Origin: Hirundichthys speculiger
Lineage: Eukaryota; Chordata; Actinopteri; Beloniformes; Exocoetidae
Length of the DNA stretch: 64,000 nt
Assembly: GCA_018398805.1 (NCBI GenBank)
Contig: JAGFBZ010001170.1
Span: forward strand, 1,513,001-1,577,000
Direction of reading: 5' to 3'
The first letter of the stretch is position 1, and every line of letters begins with the position of its first letter. A model generated the notes under the pieces. That model was not told the DNA's origin, made no database searches, and saw only the letters and a list, made by a program, of their open reading frames with translations. Both the position numbers and the translations under genes were made by a program. Below, piece after piece: positions 37,301 through 43,372 of the stretch.

Positions 37301-40300
37301 CAGATGTCTCCATCTATCCTGTTGCCTCACCCTGGGGGAACAGGTGCTCCCACTTTGGAACGCACCGTCTACCTACCTGGAGCTCAGGCCCCTTTCCCTG
37401 CTAGGGCTTTCAACCCAACTGTATCTCCAGGTGAGGATCCCTCCCTCCCCCATCTCCACACCCCGTATTCCCTTATCTTCCTTGCCACGATCTCCATGTT
37501 CCCTCGCTCATAAGAGTGCAACCCTGCACTGGCCTGAGGTGTGAAAGGTCAGTTTTGCCTGTCCTGTCACAGATCAAGTTAGGTGTTACTGCAGTCGTAC
37601 TGGGTCTCCTACACACGCTTCTGATCGTTACATGGCAATGTCGGCATTGTCATATAATTGTTAGAGGATTGAAATGTAGGAATAGTTAGGAATGTGCTGA
37701 AAATGTTGTCTGAAAATGGTTGTATTTGTATGAATATGACCATATGTCCTGTGGTAAACGGAGAACTTGACATCAAGGCTAAAGTTTCTGATGGAAGCCT
37801 AAACCATCCTGTTGAGACGATAGAGGTTGTATGTTTATAAATTCAGTGTGTGTGTTGTCCATGTTCTCCACAGGCCACACAACCCCTCTTCCCAACACTG
37901 TGGAGAGGGAGCAGCAGGAGAAGGAGAGGGAAAAGGAACGGGAGCACCGGGAAATGAGAGAACGTGAGCGGGAGCGAACCAGTGAATACATGCGTGGAGG
38001 TCAGTAGATTTGCTGCCACTTCTAATCACCATTCAGTATCTTTTAATACAGGAAATCATGCTCTTGTGCCCCTCTATTTTTAAACCATGTTGCGATGTGT
38101 TCCTTTTTTGTGTGCTGTGAAGGTGTGCCAGAGCAGCCAGTTCGGCCTGGGAGTCGAGGTTATCTGCACTCCCCTTCTCCCTCCTCACTCAGGACACAAG
38201 AGGTGGTGGTTCAGCAGAGGCCAAGCATCTTTCAGGGGAAGAGTGTCATCACCTCTCTAATGTAAGCTTGAAACTCACTAACAAATTCTCCTGTTCAAAT
38301 AACAATTATTATCAAATGTTGGAGTTATCGGATTCTTTGGTTCTTCAAAACTATCGTTGGATAAGTTTTCTGAACAACATATGGAAGTTTTATTCATGTA
38401 GACACAAGTTTACATGCTGGACATCAAGTGTGTTCTTTCAGGAGACCCTCTCAGCCACAGCTGTCCCACCAGGTGTGATTGAAAAGGAATGACAGCATTT
38501 TCTTTAGTGGCTCTTAGGAAGAGGTCTCCCAATTCAGCACCTAAAATTGGGGGTGGCTATTTTGATGTGGAAAAGATCTCCTCTTCAATACTTAAATTTA
38601 ATGGGATGGCTATTTTGATGGTTAGCCAGCTGTTCAGCTAGGATCAAATCTGTGTAAGCTGCCATTCTATTTTTGCAATTCTGCCCTCTTACTATTTGCT
38701 TTTTTAGGCCGCAGAACATCATTACTACCGTATGCGGATTATTTGAAACTTGTTGATAGAAAAAAGTATTGATTCTCTGGTGTGTTTGTTCTTTCTCTAT
38801 TAACTAATGAAGATCTGAGGCTTTTTTTTGGACATTTATGAAGGTTACTACATAAACACATTGTTTTTTTTTTTTGATAAATGCCATTAGTGTGAACTCA
38901 CTTTGTATATAGTGATTTTAAGATTCAGATGAAAATCTTTAACTCAAAAAGCAGCATTTTTTATTATTATTTTATTATTATTATTACCTTTATTTAAACT
39001 CGGAGATACATTGAGGTAGAGACCTCATTTACAATGCAGCCGAGTGAAACAACAATAACAACAATTAAGGCACTTAGACACAAAAAAATGCCAAAGAGAA
39101 ACTTACATAAAAGTAACGACAAGACGACAAGTTTAAAAACAAATGTTTCAGTGACTCCATCTTATTGCTCTACATACTGTTGCCAGTCAGTTACCGCAAA
39201 TTTAATCTAATGGCCCATTTCGCTTTACTCTCTGAGTACATTTGCCAGCGCTTTAGTTTGGCTTTAGAGTGCAAGTATGTAAAACTGTTTCTATTAGGTG
39301 AAGATTGTGCTGAGACTGCAGCTATGGTCTCCAGCAGTGGCTGAAATCTAGCGTTTTCACCCTGACTTAGCGTCTGTATTGGTTTATACATAACTATAAT
39401 ACTAGGTATGCTTTTTTCAGTTCATACTATCTGGTAAATTCATAAAAGTTGAAACTAACCCAGACGTCCATTGTTAAACATTTTTAATACTTTTCTTCAC
39501 AAACAAACCTTATTAATGTTAACATCTTAATAACAGATCCTGAATTTGATATGGGATCTTTCATATGATGTATGTAAACAGGTCCTCAACTCACTTACTA
39601 TTGTGTACATGCAGAGTAGTTATGCAGGTAAATTTGCTACTGTGGTGCTGCGTGACCTCCGTATATCAGATCTCCTCTCATTAGACAGGAGACTCAAATT
39701 CAACTTGAGAAAACATCATGCTTTGCAAACAATCCTCAAGGAAATCTTTTTTATCCTCAGGCCTCATCCACCAGCGGCAACATCAGCACCCCAAAGTAGT
39801 TCCCGCTACAGTACTGCAGCTGATGCTCTAGCTGCTTTGGTGGATGCCGCTGCCTCTGCTCCACAGATGGATGTTGCCAAGGTGAAGGAGAGCAAACATG
39901 AACGGGATGAAGATATGTCTTCATCAGCTGCAGTGCGCAGGGCACCCAGCCTCTCTGAACAGCAACAGCCAGAGGCTGAAAGCCGATCGTTGCACTCACC
40001 GTATAGTGCCATGTCTCTGCCAGGGGGTAAGCCCCATTCCTCTTATCCTGAGGGCCCTGGTGTTGGGGCTAAGGATAAGGGTCCACAGACAAAGTCCCGA
40101 ATTGAAGAGGAGCTTCGGACTCATGGAAAGACAACCATAACAGCTGCTAGCTTCATCGATGTCATCATCACACGTCAGATAGCTTCAGACAAAGACTCGC
40201 GTGAACGAGGCGCTCAAAGCTCTGACTCCTCAGGCCGCTGTGAGTTTTTTCTTTGTTTTCTTTAATTTACAGATTATTCAAACATCAATTCACTGTGACA

Positions 40301-43300
40301 CATCATCCATTAGATGCATAGACTCAAATATTAATAAAGTGTCTTTTTTTTTTTAATTCATTATATTTTTTATGTCTTGGTCTCACTGTCATGGCTTGTA
40401 CTTGAAATAGTCATAAATTTAAACCCTTTATCTATACTTGAAGTGCCATCTGGTCGATATGACAACACTGCTGCAGGAGCCATCGAAGTGATAAGCCCTC
40501 CTAGTTCCCCCGTCCAACCCCAACAGGACAAACCAGAAGATGGGCAACAACAAGCACCAGGTACAATGTGGCACCAGGCACAATGTTTGTTGGTTTTGTT
40601 TTGTTTTGTTTATTTAAATCAGGGGATAAAAGCCATTTGTTTCAACATCAGAGTTAATTTGTGACTGTAGTGAGGCAGATTTAGCAGTGACGGCTAAATT
40701 TAGCCATGTTGAGTAAACAAGTTGAGTATGCAAAACTCGGATGACTTGACTGACTGACATTTGAGATTATCAGACAGCATTCCACTACACCAGTCTGGTC
40801 ACCAGACTGCACTAGAAGTTATTTTTGTCACCTGCAAGCAGATGTAGAGCAGTTTCTCTTGGCATAGAGCCATCACTGGCTCATCATTCTCATTGCTACT
40901 GACTTAAGCCTAACTGTTTTTAATTGAACAATGGTGTCTTTGATCAACCTTCTAGTTGCCATGCGGCCTTATGAGATGAGTCGTTACCGGCCATCAGGGG
41001 AACCACTTCAGCCTCCTTCCTCCCAGGCAGACAACTACTCACAGGTTCCCAAGACTCACAGAGTTATGACCTTGGCGGACCACATTTCGGTGAGTAGTAC
41101 TTGGAATATTTCATCAGAATAATTAATACAGCACATTCCGAAAACCCCACATGTGCCAACTAATTGCAGCCAACTATATCTTGCTGTGATTTCCTGTCAT
41201 GCAGCATATAATCACCCAAGACTTTGCCCGGAATCAGGACCCTCCAGTCTCCTCTTCAGCCTCTGCAACATTCCAGAGCACAATGCCACCAGTGTCATCG
41301 TCAGGTCGAGTCAAGGCGCCCAGCCGCTACAGTCCTGAAAACCACATCCAGCCTCCTCACCACCAGAGACCCTCCAGCAGGGTATCTCCAGAGAATGCCC
41401 CTGACAAGCCCAGAGCTAGGTACATGAAGTCTGAAATAAGCAGTCTTAAATATTAGCAATTTGTCAAACGTTTCTTCACTGTTCCTTTTTTGGTTTTTGT
41501 TTTTTTCTTTCCCCAAGACCTGGTAAGTCTCCAGAGCGAGGAGGAAGGCAGATGGAGAACTACGAACCAATTTCTCCTCCACAGGGATACCAGGGCATGG
41601 ACAAACAAGAGGCTAGTGGGCCTCCATTGCAGAGACGAGATGCTGACAACTCTGAGATCAGGTACAAGATAAATTAAAAAAATTATTTTAAACTTTAAGG
41701 CTGGCAAGCTTGGAGTACAAGTCTTAATCTCACTGCATTCATTTTCAGTTTTGATACATATGTTAATATTGTAAGGATTAATTGCACCTAATTCTTATCA
41801 GATTACACTAGTAATTAGTAATAAGAGTATTGTATAAATGTCTTATCTCTTTCGTTTAAGTTACCTATTGTAAAACACCTTATCCTTGCACACCCAAAGT
41901 CAATATTACATTTGGTACTAGCACCATAAAAGGTCCTCATATTATTTGGATTGTCAATTAATGTATTTTTTGCTCACCAATGAAATGCCCCTAACCCACT
42001 GTAGAAATAGTTTGATATCCCAGTGGGGTTAAAACTGAGTCCTGCCAAGCATTTATTGCCATAGCCACTCTCAGACATGCTTCTGCCTTTTGTGTGGTGC
42101 AAGGAGTGACTCACGGTCCCCAGGGAGTGTCGGCTACCTGCCTGCCTTTTTCACCAAGTTAGAGAGCACCTCACCGATGGTTAAATCCAAAAAGCAGGAA
42201 ATCTTTCGTAAGTTGAACTCCACCTCTGGTGTTGGTGATTCTGATGTTGGTAAGTGGGTCTCTCTCTTATCCTTTGTCTGATATTCATAAATTCCCACTC
42301 ATTCTTTTCATCCATTAAGCATGTGATAACATTGAAGAATTTGGCTCATTACACCCTTTTGAACTCTGTTTTTGTAAGATATTTGCATATATACATGTAT
42401 TGTTTTTTTCAAAATTGAAAAATTATATTGCAGGAAACGCACAGCCAGGTACAGAAATTTTCAACTTGCCTGCTGTTACTAGTTCCAGTAAGTAGAAAAA
42501 AATCCATTCATATTAGTTTTATTCTAGCTGGTATTTGCTTTCACATTTTAGATGTTGTCGCATTGCAATTTGTAGGCAGCATCAACCCAAGGAATCAGTC
42601 TTTTAATGATGCAGCCAGTAATCTGGGTTTAGAGGACATCATACGCAAGGCCTTGATGGGCAACTTGGAGGAGAGACAGGAGGAGCACCAGGGTGGAGGT
42701 GCTGTTGCCATCAACAATGCATCCAACACAGGTGGAGATGCTCGGCAGGATGCCAGTCCATCTCCTAATATGGGTGCGCTGAAAACACAAAAACACTTAC
42801 AGCCAATATTAGATTTATTCAGCATGAAAAATTGTTCTTTACACTTAAGGCCTGTTTGAATCTACAGGAAAGCAGAAGCAGGGCAAAGCAAACAGTCGGA
42901 AATCCAAGTCGCCTAACCTGAGTCAGGCCTACGCTGGAGGGGAGCGTCCCTCGTCAGTTTCCTCCGTCCACTCTGAGGGCGATTATCACAGACCAACACA
43001 ACCCCAGTGGAGCTGGGATGACCGGCCCTCATCCACAGGTGAGCTGCCCATTCTCTATTTTCTCAAACTACTTTCACTGCCTGGAGATAACAGCACCTGG
43101 TAAAATTACAGACTTGTATGCGGGTTGCTTACATTTTTGTCATTGTTGTGTTGGTTCTTCCCCCCCAAAAGGTCCCATGCAGTTCCCTTATAACCCGTTG
43201 ACCATACGCATGCTGAGCAACACGCCACCCAACCTCAATGGCCTCACCTTCTCTACAGAGCCAGCAGCAACAGCAGCAGCCACCTCCTGCAGGAACACCT

Positions 43301-43372
43301 GTGACACAGCAGCGACCGTGGCCGTCCCTGCTGTCAGAACAATACGAGACCCTGTCTGACAGTGATGACTGA
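505..43372 (+). CDS. ncor1: ncor1, nuclear receptor corepressor 1 (41 coding exons, 5' end missing)
   Basis: Seen: 41 exons with AG/GT borders and consistent phases give a continuous protein of about 2,170 residues until the last exon. It aligns from memory with vertebrate NCOR1. Order: RD1 coiled-coil region, SANT1/DAD, acidic-basic linker, SANT2, Pro/Ser-rich GSI-motif region, BCL6-binding motif, then three CoRNR boxes ([34 protein letters not shown]). Known: NCOR1 is the nuclear scaffold of the HDAC3-TBL1-GPS2 corepressor complex and silences targets of unliganded nuclear receptors. NCOR2/SMRT is the main alternative; the spacing and wording of the motifs fit NCOR1 better. Odd: the final exon needs removal of one base to reach the conserved C-terminus. 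The start codon and first exons lie before the window. Confidence 0.95.
1732..1788 (+). CDS. ncor1: ncor1 exon 2 of window
   Basis: 57 bp, phase 0 at both ends. Encodes [19 protein letters not shown], nearly identical to the vertebrate NCOR1 segment in RD1. Confidence 0.93.
1940..1992 (+). CDS. ncor1: ncor1 exon 3 of window
   Basis: 53 bp. Encodes [17 protein letters not shown] and ends two bases into a Thr codon completed by the next exon. Donor is gtgagt. Confidence 0.93.
2728..2794 (+). CDS. ncor1: ncor1 exon 4 of window
   Basis: 67 bp. Completes Thr, then encodes [22 protein letters not shown]. Basic helical stretch in front of the coiled coil. Donor is gtgagt. Confidence 0.93.
4668..4840 (+). 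CDS. ncor1: ncor1 exon 5 of window
   Basis: 173 bp after cacacag. Encodes the charged coiled-coil block starting [20 protein letters not shown] and ending REQQERFQR. In the family this region contributes to the TBL1/GPS2 contacts. Ends two bases into an Arg codon. Confidence 0.94.
5361..5834. mobile_element. hAT-like non-autonomous DNA transposon
   Basis: Terminal inverted repeats TAGTGGTTCTTAACCTTG and its complement AAGGTTAAGAACCACTG bound a 474-bp non-coding element that includes the repeated AGGGGTTCGGTG phrase common in fish and amphibian hAT repeats. Flanking octamers share only TAGAC, so the target duplication is decayed. Class is inferred from the TIRs. Confidence 0.7.
6284..6400. 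repeat. fragment of dispersed LINE 3' tail
   Basis: TTTAACCAGGAGGGACTCAC followed by TGACCAAGATGG and a GCA repeat resembles the 3' tail found again at 6757 and 38988, a tail I recall from many teleost LINE copies. Confidence 0.45.
6757..7165 (-). mobile_element. decayed LINE with reverse-transcriptase fragment
   Basis: On the minus strand 7002-7037 reads [12 protein letters not shown], preceded by GAT-CT that would give Asp-Leu after a small deletion. This is the [10 protein letters not shown] motif of non-LTR reverse transcriptases. The minus-strand 3' end carries the AATTGGCCAGGTTAAATAAA tail typical of such elements. No intact frame remains. Confidence 0.65.
7497..7665 (-). repeat. diverged tRNA-derived SINE, teleost type
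   Basis: GACATGCAGCCAAGGGTCAC and AGCCTCTGTACATGGGTCAC match the well-known phrases of a fish SINE in reverse orientation. The box B region is degraded. Confidence 0.6.
7742..7832 (+). CDS. ncor1: ncor1 exon 6 of window
   Basis: 91 bp. Encodes [20 protein letters not shown] followed by [10 protein letters not shown], a highly conserved NCOR segment. Phase 0 at its end. Confidence 0.94.
8008..8186 (+). CDS. ncor1: ncor1 exon 7 of window (start of SANT1/DAD)
   Basis: 179 bp. Encodes [20 protein letters not shown] through [16 protein letters not shown]. This is the N-terminal part of the deacetylase-activating domain, the extended SANT1 domain that docks on HDAC3 in the nucleus. Ends two bases into Lys. 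Confidence 0.95.
8678..8732 (+). CDS. ncor1: ncor1 exon 8 of window (SANT1/DAD)
   Basis: 55 bp. Encodes [18 protein letters not shown], helix 2 of SANT1. In the related SMRT DAD, residues around this segment line the inositol tetraphosphate pocket shared with HDAC3. Confidence 0.95.
8889..8987 (+). CDS. ncor1: ncor1 exon 9 of window (end of SANT1/DAD)
   Basis: 99 bp, phase 0. Encodes [19 protein letters not shown] then a basic tail ending RRRKNQ. The Tyr-Tyr and Lys-Lys pairs known in SMRT to contact the inositol phosphate and HDAC3 are present in YYYLTKKN. Confidence 0.95.
9988..10009 (+). repeat. 22-nt poly-C tract
   Basis: Uninterrupted run of about 22 C within an AT-rich intron. Homopolymer length may be imprecise in the assembly. 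Confidence 0.9.
10206..10450. repeat. dispersed teleost repeat (hAT-like fragment)
   Basis: Contains GGGTGGCCAAAGTCGGTCCT, GGGCCGGTGTCCTGCAGGTT and TAACACACCTGATCC, phrases I know as a very abundant fish interspersed repeat. The precise ends and class were not resolved. Confidence 0.6.
17328..17458 (+). CDS. ncor1: ncor1 exon 10 of window (acidic-basic linker)
   Basis: 131 bp after an 8.3-kb intron. Encodes [20 protein letters not shown] and a run of Lys/Glu/Asp, the charged linker between the two SANT domains. Ends two bases into Arg. Confidence 0.93.
17459..18847 (+). other. ncor1 intron, nothing recognised
   Basis: 1.4-kb AT-rich intron between the charged-linker exon and the pre-SANT2 exon. 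No repeat signature recognised. Confidence 0.6.
18848..19143 (+). CDS. ncor1: ncor1 exon 11 of window
   Basis: 296 bp. Encodes the [20 protein letters not shown] basic block, [17 protein letters not shown] and a Pro-rich stretch ending SMETNK. Matches the NCOR1 sequence just before SANT2. Ends one base into the next codon. Confidence 0.93.
20270..20690 (+). repeat. unclassified interspersed repeat, copy A
   Basis: Shares long stretches with the reverse complement of 51080-51410, for example CTGTGGAGGAAAC, TGTACAGCTGTG-CATGATCTCA and GCATCAC-GTATTACTT-CATACG. Rich in CG dinucleotides compared with the intron. Possibly part of a hAT-type element; not identified. Confidence 0.7.
20353..20423. 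repeat. 71-nt perfect palindrome
   Basis: Two 35-nt arms (20353-20387 and 20389-20423) are exact reverse complements around a single T. A second 17-nt perfect inverted repeat (ACCCGCAA-A-TTGCGGGT) lies at 20291-20307. Both are in repeat copy A. Confidence 0.95.
20755..20935 (+). repeat. dispersed repeat fragment
   Basis: AAAAAGTTATGGACGGATTT followed by TGATGACATTTTCAGGA and GTGATCCGGAAGAAATCCTG matches a phrase recurrent in teleost genomes. Class not assigned. Confidence 0.5.
21221..21290 (+). repeat. possible tRNA-derived SINE head
   Basis: GGTGGCGCAGTGGG (21222-21235) resembles an RNA polymerase III box A and GGGTTCACAACCC (21268-21280) a box B at tRNA-like spacing. It does not fold as a complete tRNA by eye, so a SINE head is more likely than a tRNA gene. 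Confidence 0.4.
22075..22372. mobile_element. Tc1/mariner-type (Tigger-like) MITE
   Basis: 298 bp bounded by CAGTGATCCCTTA and TAAGGGATCACTG, exact inverted repeats, and flanked on both sides by TA, the target duplication of Tc1/mariner elements. Inner ends also pair around CGCGGTTAA. Non-coding. Confidence 0.85.
22662..23027. mobile_element. Tc1/mariner-type MITE with long inverted repeats
   Basis: Begins CAGTCATGGAAAAAAATATT and ends with the near-complement, continuing through AGACCACC and TTCATTTTAATGCCTGGTAC / GTACCAGGTATTAAAATGAA. The inverted repeats are about 80 bp. Flanked by TA inside an AT microsatellite (22641-22661 and 23028-23046). Confidence 0.87.
23345..23493 (-). pseudogene. 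THAP-domain transposon relic
   Basis: The minus strand encodes [19 protein letters not shown] and [10 protein letters not shown], then, after frame shifts, a CSDHF-like SSDHFNQSD. These are the middle and third zinc-ligand parts of a THAP (C2CH) finger. The frame is broken by stops and the expected Cys reads Ser. THAP fingers occur in P- and Kolobok-type transposases as well as host THAP genes; a transposon relic is inferred from the surrounding repeats. Confidence 0.55.
24630..24695 (+). CDS. ncor1: ncor1 exon 12 of window (start of SANT2)
   Basis: 66 bp after a repeat-filled 5.5-kb intron. Encodes [22 protein letters not shown], the first helix of SANT2, the histone-tail-binding (HID) SANT domain. 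Confidence 0.95.
27117..27253 (+). CDS. ncor1: ncor1 exon 13 of window (SANT2)
   Basis: 137 bp. Encodes [20 protein letters not shown] and the third helix [18 protein letters not shown], ending HKQ in phase 0. Together with the previous exon this completes SANT2. Confidence 0.96.
27341..27434 (+). CDS. ncor1: ncor1 exon 14 of window
   Basis: 94 bp. Encodes [20 protein letters not shown] then an acidic [11 protein letters not shown] segment. Less conserved than its neighbours. Ends one base into Gly. Confidence 0.88.
28490..28934 (+). CDS. ncor1: ncor1 exon 15 of window
   Basis: 445 bp, low-complexity Ser/Glu/Lys-rich disordered region. Near its end it encodes [23 protein letters not shown], which is almost identical in other vertebrate NCOR1 proteins and anchors the reading frame. 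Contains EPQDVDMK and [11 protein letters not shown], which resemble SUMO-acceptor type (psi-K-x-E) contexts. Confidence 0.92.
29047..29170 (+). CDS. ncor1: ncor1 exon 16 of window
   Basis: 124 bp. Encodes [20 protein letters not shown] and [13 protein letters not shown]. The [11 protein letters not shown] motif is a strong NCOR landmark. Phase 0 at its end. Confidence 0.92.
29475..29649 (+). CDS. ncor1: ncor1 exon 17 of window
   Basis: 175 bp. Encodes [40 protein letters not shown] and a Pro-rich end. Corresponds to the SGYALYQRHIKAMHES region of mammalian NCOR1 but is more diverged. Confidence 0.88.
30296..30463 (+). CDS. ncor1: ncor1 exon 18 of window
   Basis: 168 bp. Encodes [20 protein letters not shown] and a Ser/Pro-rich tail ending CYSVPP. 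Weak similarity to mammalian NCOR1, but phases on both sides fit (one base in, one base out). Confidence 0.82.
30464..32907 (+). other. ncor1 intron containing a Tigger-like element
   Basis: Apart from the element at 31040-31526 and a T/GTT-rich tract at 32450-32488, no further structure was recognised in this 2.4-kb intron. Confidence 0.55.
31040..31526 (+). mobile_element. Tigger-like DNA transposon, copy 1
   Basis: Starts CAGCATACCCGCTGTCCATT after TA and ends GGGTATGCTG. The interior is closely similar to the reverse complement of 60654-61081, including ATTTATGGTAACCC, ATTTCATGAATTTCTTAG and an ATT microsatellite (31335-31363). Non-coding internal deletion form. Confidence 0.82.
32908..33074 (+). 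CDS. ncor1: ncor1 exon 19 of window
   Basis: 167 bp. Encodes [20 protein letters not shown], a Pro-rich stretch, then [12 protein letters not shown] in phase 0. Matches mammalian NLPEGVRL and EKPSFIMGGSISQ. Confidence 0.93.
33524..33638 (+). CDS. ncor1: ncor1 exon 20 of window
   Basis: 115 bp after a long T-rich tract. Encodes [20 protein letters not shown] and [18 protein letters not shown]. Carries two GSI-type repeats of the corepressor middle region. Confidence 0.94.
34078..34326. repeat. duplication with inverted segment abutting a splice acceptor
   Basis: 34078-34175 and 34210-34313 are direct copies (three small differences, one of them a 6-bp TATTTA length change). Between them 34174-34212 is the reverse complement of 34288-34326 with one mismatch, so it carries an inverted copy of the AG splice site and first base of window exon 21. 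The arms 34150-34175 and 34188-34212 can form a hairpin. Confidence 0.92.
34326..34411 (+). CDS. ncor1: ncor1 exon 21 of window
   Basis: 86 bp. Encodes [20 protein letters not shown] then ALRGSITQ, phase 0. Its 3' splice site and first base are copied in inverted orientation just upstream (34174-34212). Confidence 0.9.
34508..34679 (+). CDS. ncor1: ncor1 exon 22 of window
   Basis: 172 bp. Begins [20 protein letters not shown] and ends [17 protein letters not shown], a strongly conserved NCOR block. Confidence 0.94.
34757..34882 (+). CDS. ncor1: ncor1 exon 23 of window
   Basis: 126 bp. Encodes [20 protein letters not shown] and [20 protein letters not shown], homologous to NAREGTRSPRTAHEISLKRS of mammals. 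Confidence 0.93.
34990..35073 (+). CDS. ncor1: ncor1 exon 24 of window
   Basis: 84 bp. Encodes [20 protein letters not shown] then [12 protein letters not shown] motif sits at the exon border. Confidence 0.93.
35185..35435 (+). CDS. ncor1: ncor1 exon 25 of window (BCL6-binding motif)
   Basis: 251 bp. Starts [20 protein letters not shown], then [20 protein letters not shown], and contains [18 protein letters not shown]. In mammals that last motif is the short peptide bound by the BCL6 BTB domain groove. Ends EGSLPQ in phase 0. Confidence 0.95.
35631..35940 (+). CDS. ncor1: ncor1 exon 26 of window
   Basis: 310 bp. Encodes [40 protein letters not shown] and [17 protein letters not shown]. All are conserved NCOR1 landmarks. 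Confidence 0.94.
36218..36442 (+). CDS. ncor1: ncor1 exon 27 of window
   Basis: 225 bp. Encodes [34 protein letters not shown] and a [11 protein letters not shown] segment, collinear with mammalian NCOR1. Confidence 0.94.
36653..36850 (+). CDS. ncor1: ncor1 exon 28 of window
   Basis: 198 bp. Encodes [37 protein letters not shown] and [14 protein letters not shown], nearly invariant in vertebrate NCOR1. Confidence 0.95.
37284..37430 (+). CDS. ncor1: ncor1 exon 29 of window
   Basis: 147 bp. Encodes [20 protein letters not shown] and a Pro-rich continuation ending NPTVSP. Acceptor is a weak gtaaaag. Confidence 0.93.
37874..37999 (+). CDS. ncor1: ncor1 exon 30 of window (Arg/Glu-rich)
   Basis: 126 bp. 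Encodes [20 protein letters not shown], a charged RE/KE helix also found in mammalian NCOR1, ending TSEYMRG. Confidence 0.93.
38123..38261 (+). CDS. ncor1: ncor1 exon 31 of window
   Basis: 139 bp. Encodes [38 protein letters not shown] and VITSL. Ends two bases into a Met codon that is completed at 39761. Confidence 0.92.
38442..38472 (+). other. possible 31-nt cassette microexon in ncor1 intron
   Basis: Flanked by ttctttcag and gtgtga. In phase with the preceding exon it reads [11 protein letters not shown]. Inclusion would shift the frame of 39761 and meet TAG at 39797-39799, so it would act as a poison exon. May be chance. Confidence 0.2.
38473..39760 (+). other. ncor1 intron with a LINE-tail-like repeat
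   Basis: 1.3-kb intron. At 38988-39075 TTTATTTAAACTCGGAGATA and GTAGAGACCTCATTTACAAT resemble the fish LINE tail seen near 6757. An ATT-rich tract precedes it. Confidence 0.45.
39761..40239 (+). CDS. ncor1: ncor1 exon 32 of window (CoRNR box N3)
   Basis: 479 bp, the longest exon here. Contains [40 protein letters not shown] and [30 protein letters not shown] is the third nuclear-receptor interaction motif (ID3/N3), known as a preferred contact for some receptors such as thyroid hormone receptor. Ends one base into Leu. Confidence 0.95.
40444..40560 (+). CDS. ncor1: ncor1 exon 33 of window
   Basis: 117 bp. Encodes [20 protein letters not shown] and [18 protein letters not shown]. Matches HRYETPSDAIEVISPASSP of mammals. 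The acceptor (cttgaag) is poor in pyrimidines, so the exact start is slightly less certain. Confidence 0.88.
40956..41089 (+). CDS. ncor1: ncor1 exon 34 of window (first half of CoRNR box N2)
   Basis: 134 bp. Encodes [35 protein letters not shown] in phase 0. The second receptor-interaction motif is split across this border. Confidence 0.94.
41205..41419 (+). CDS. ncor1: ncor1 exon 35 of window (second half of CoRNR box N2)
   Basis: 215 bp. Begins [11 protein letters not shown], completing LADHIS-HIITQDF (ID2). Continues with [20 protein letters not shown] and [13 protein letters not shown]. Confidence 0.95.
41518..41661 (+). CDS. ncor1: ncor1 exon 36 of window
   Basis: 144 bp. Encodes [20 protein letters not shown] and [20 protein letters not shown], matching the PGKSPERS and YEPISPPQ landmarks. 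Confidence 0.93.
42104..42249 (+). CDS. ncor1: ncor1 exon 37 of window
   Basis: 146 bp. Encodes [40 protein letters not shown] and SGVGDSDV, strongly conserved. Confidence 0.95.
42434..42487 (+). CDS. ncor1: ncor1 exon 38 of window
   Basis: 54 bp. Encodes [18 protein letters not shown], matching [17 protein letters not shown] of mammals. It sits just before the first CoRNR box. Confidence 0.94.
42576..42773 (+). CDS. ncor1: ncor1 exon 39 of window (CoRNR box N1)
   Basis: 198 bp. Encodes [31 protein letters not shown] is the C-terminal CoRNR box (ID1) that docks into the coactivator groove of unliganded receptors, extended by one helical turn. A variable Gln/Gly/Ala region follows. Confidence 0.96.
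42868..43038 (+). CDS. ncor1: ncor1 exon 40 of window
   Basis: 171 bp. Encodes [37 protein letters not shown] and [11 protein letters not shown]. Collinear with the mammalian C-terminal tail. Confidence 0.95.
43172..43372 (+). CDS. ncor1: ncor1 last coding exon, apparent +1 frameshift
   Basis: The first half continues the frame as [19 protein letters not shown]. Read literally, that frame then runs into an unrelated tail and stops at 43357-43359. One base later in phase the sequence encodes [10 protein letters not shown], a Gln/Pro stretch (CAG/CAA run at 43262-43279) and the conserved terminus [14 protein letters not shown] with TGA at 43370-43372. The frame switch must lie near CCCAACC at 43228-43234. 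No GT..AG intron there would restore both halves. I infer a one-base insertion, either sequencing error or real. Known: the C-terminal LSD motif of SMRT/NCOR binds the SPOC domain of SPEN/SHARP. Confidence 0.9.

Noticed and set aside
39546..39760. In-frame open extension upstream of ncor1 window exon 32
   Set aside because: A ttatcctcag acceptor at 39751-39760 and family alignment place the exon start at 39761; the extension is intron.
43172..43257. A hidden intron ending at tctctacag (43257) to explain the last-exon frame change
   Set aside because: Available GT donors would delete conserved residues, and splicing exon 40 straight to 43258 keeps the wrong frame.
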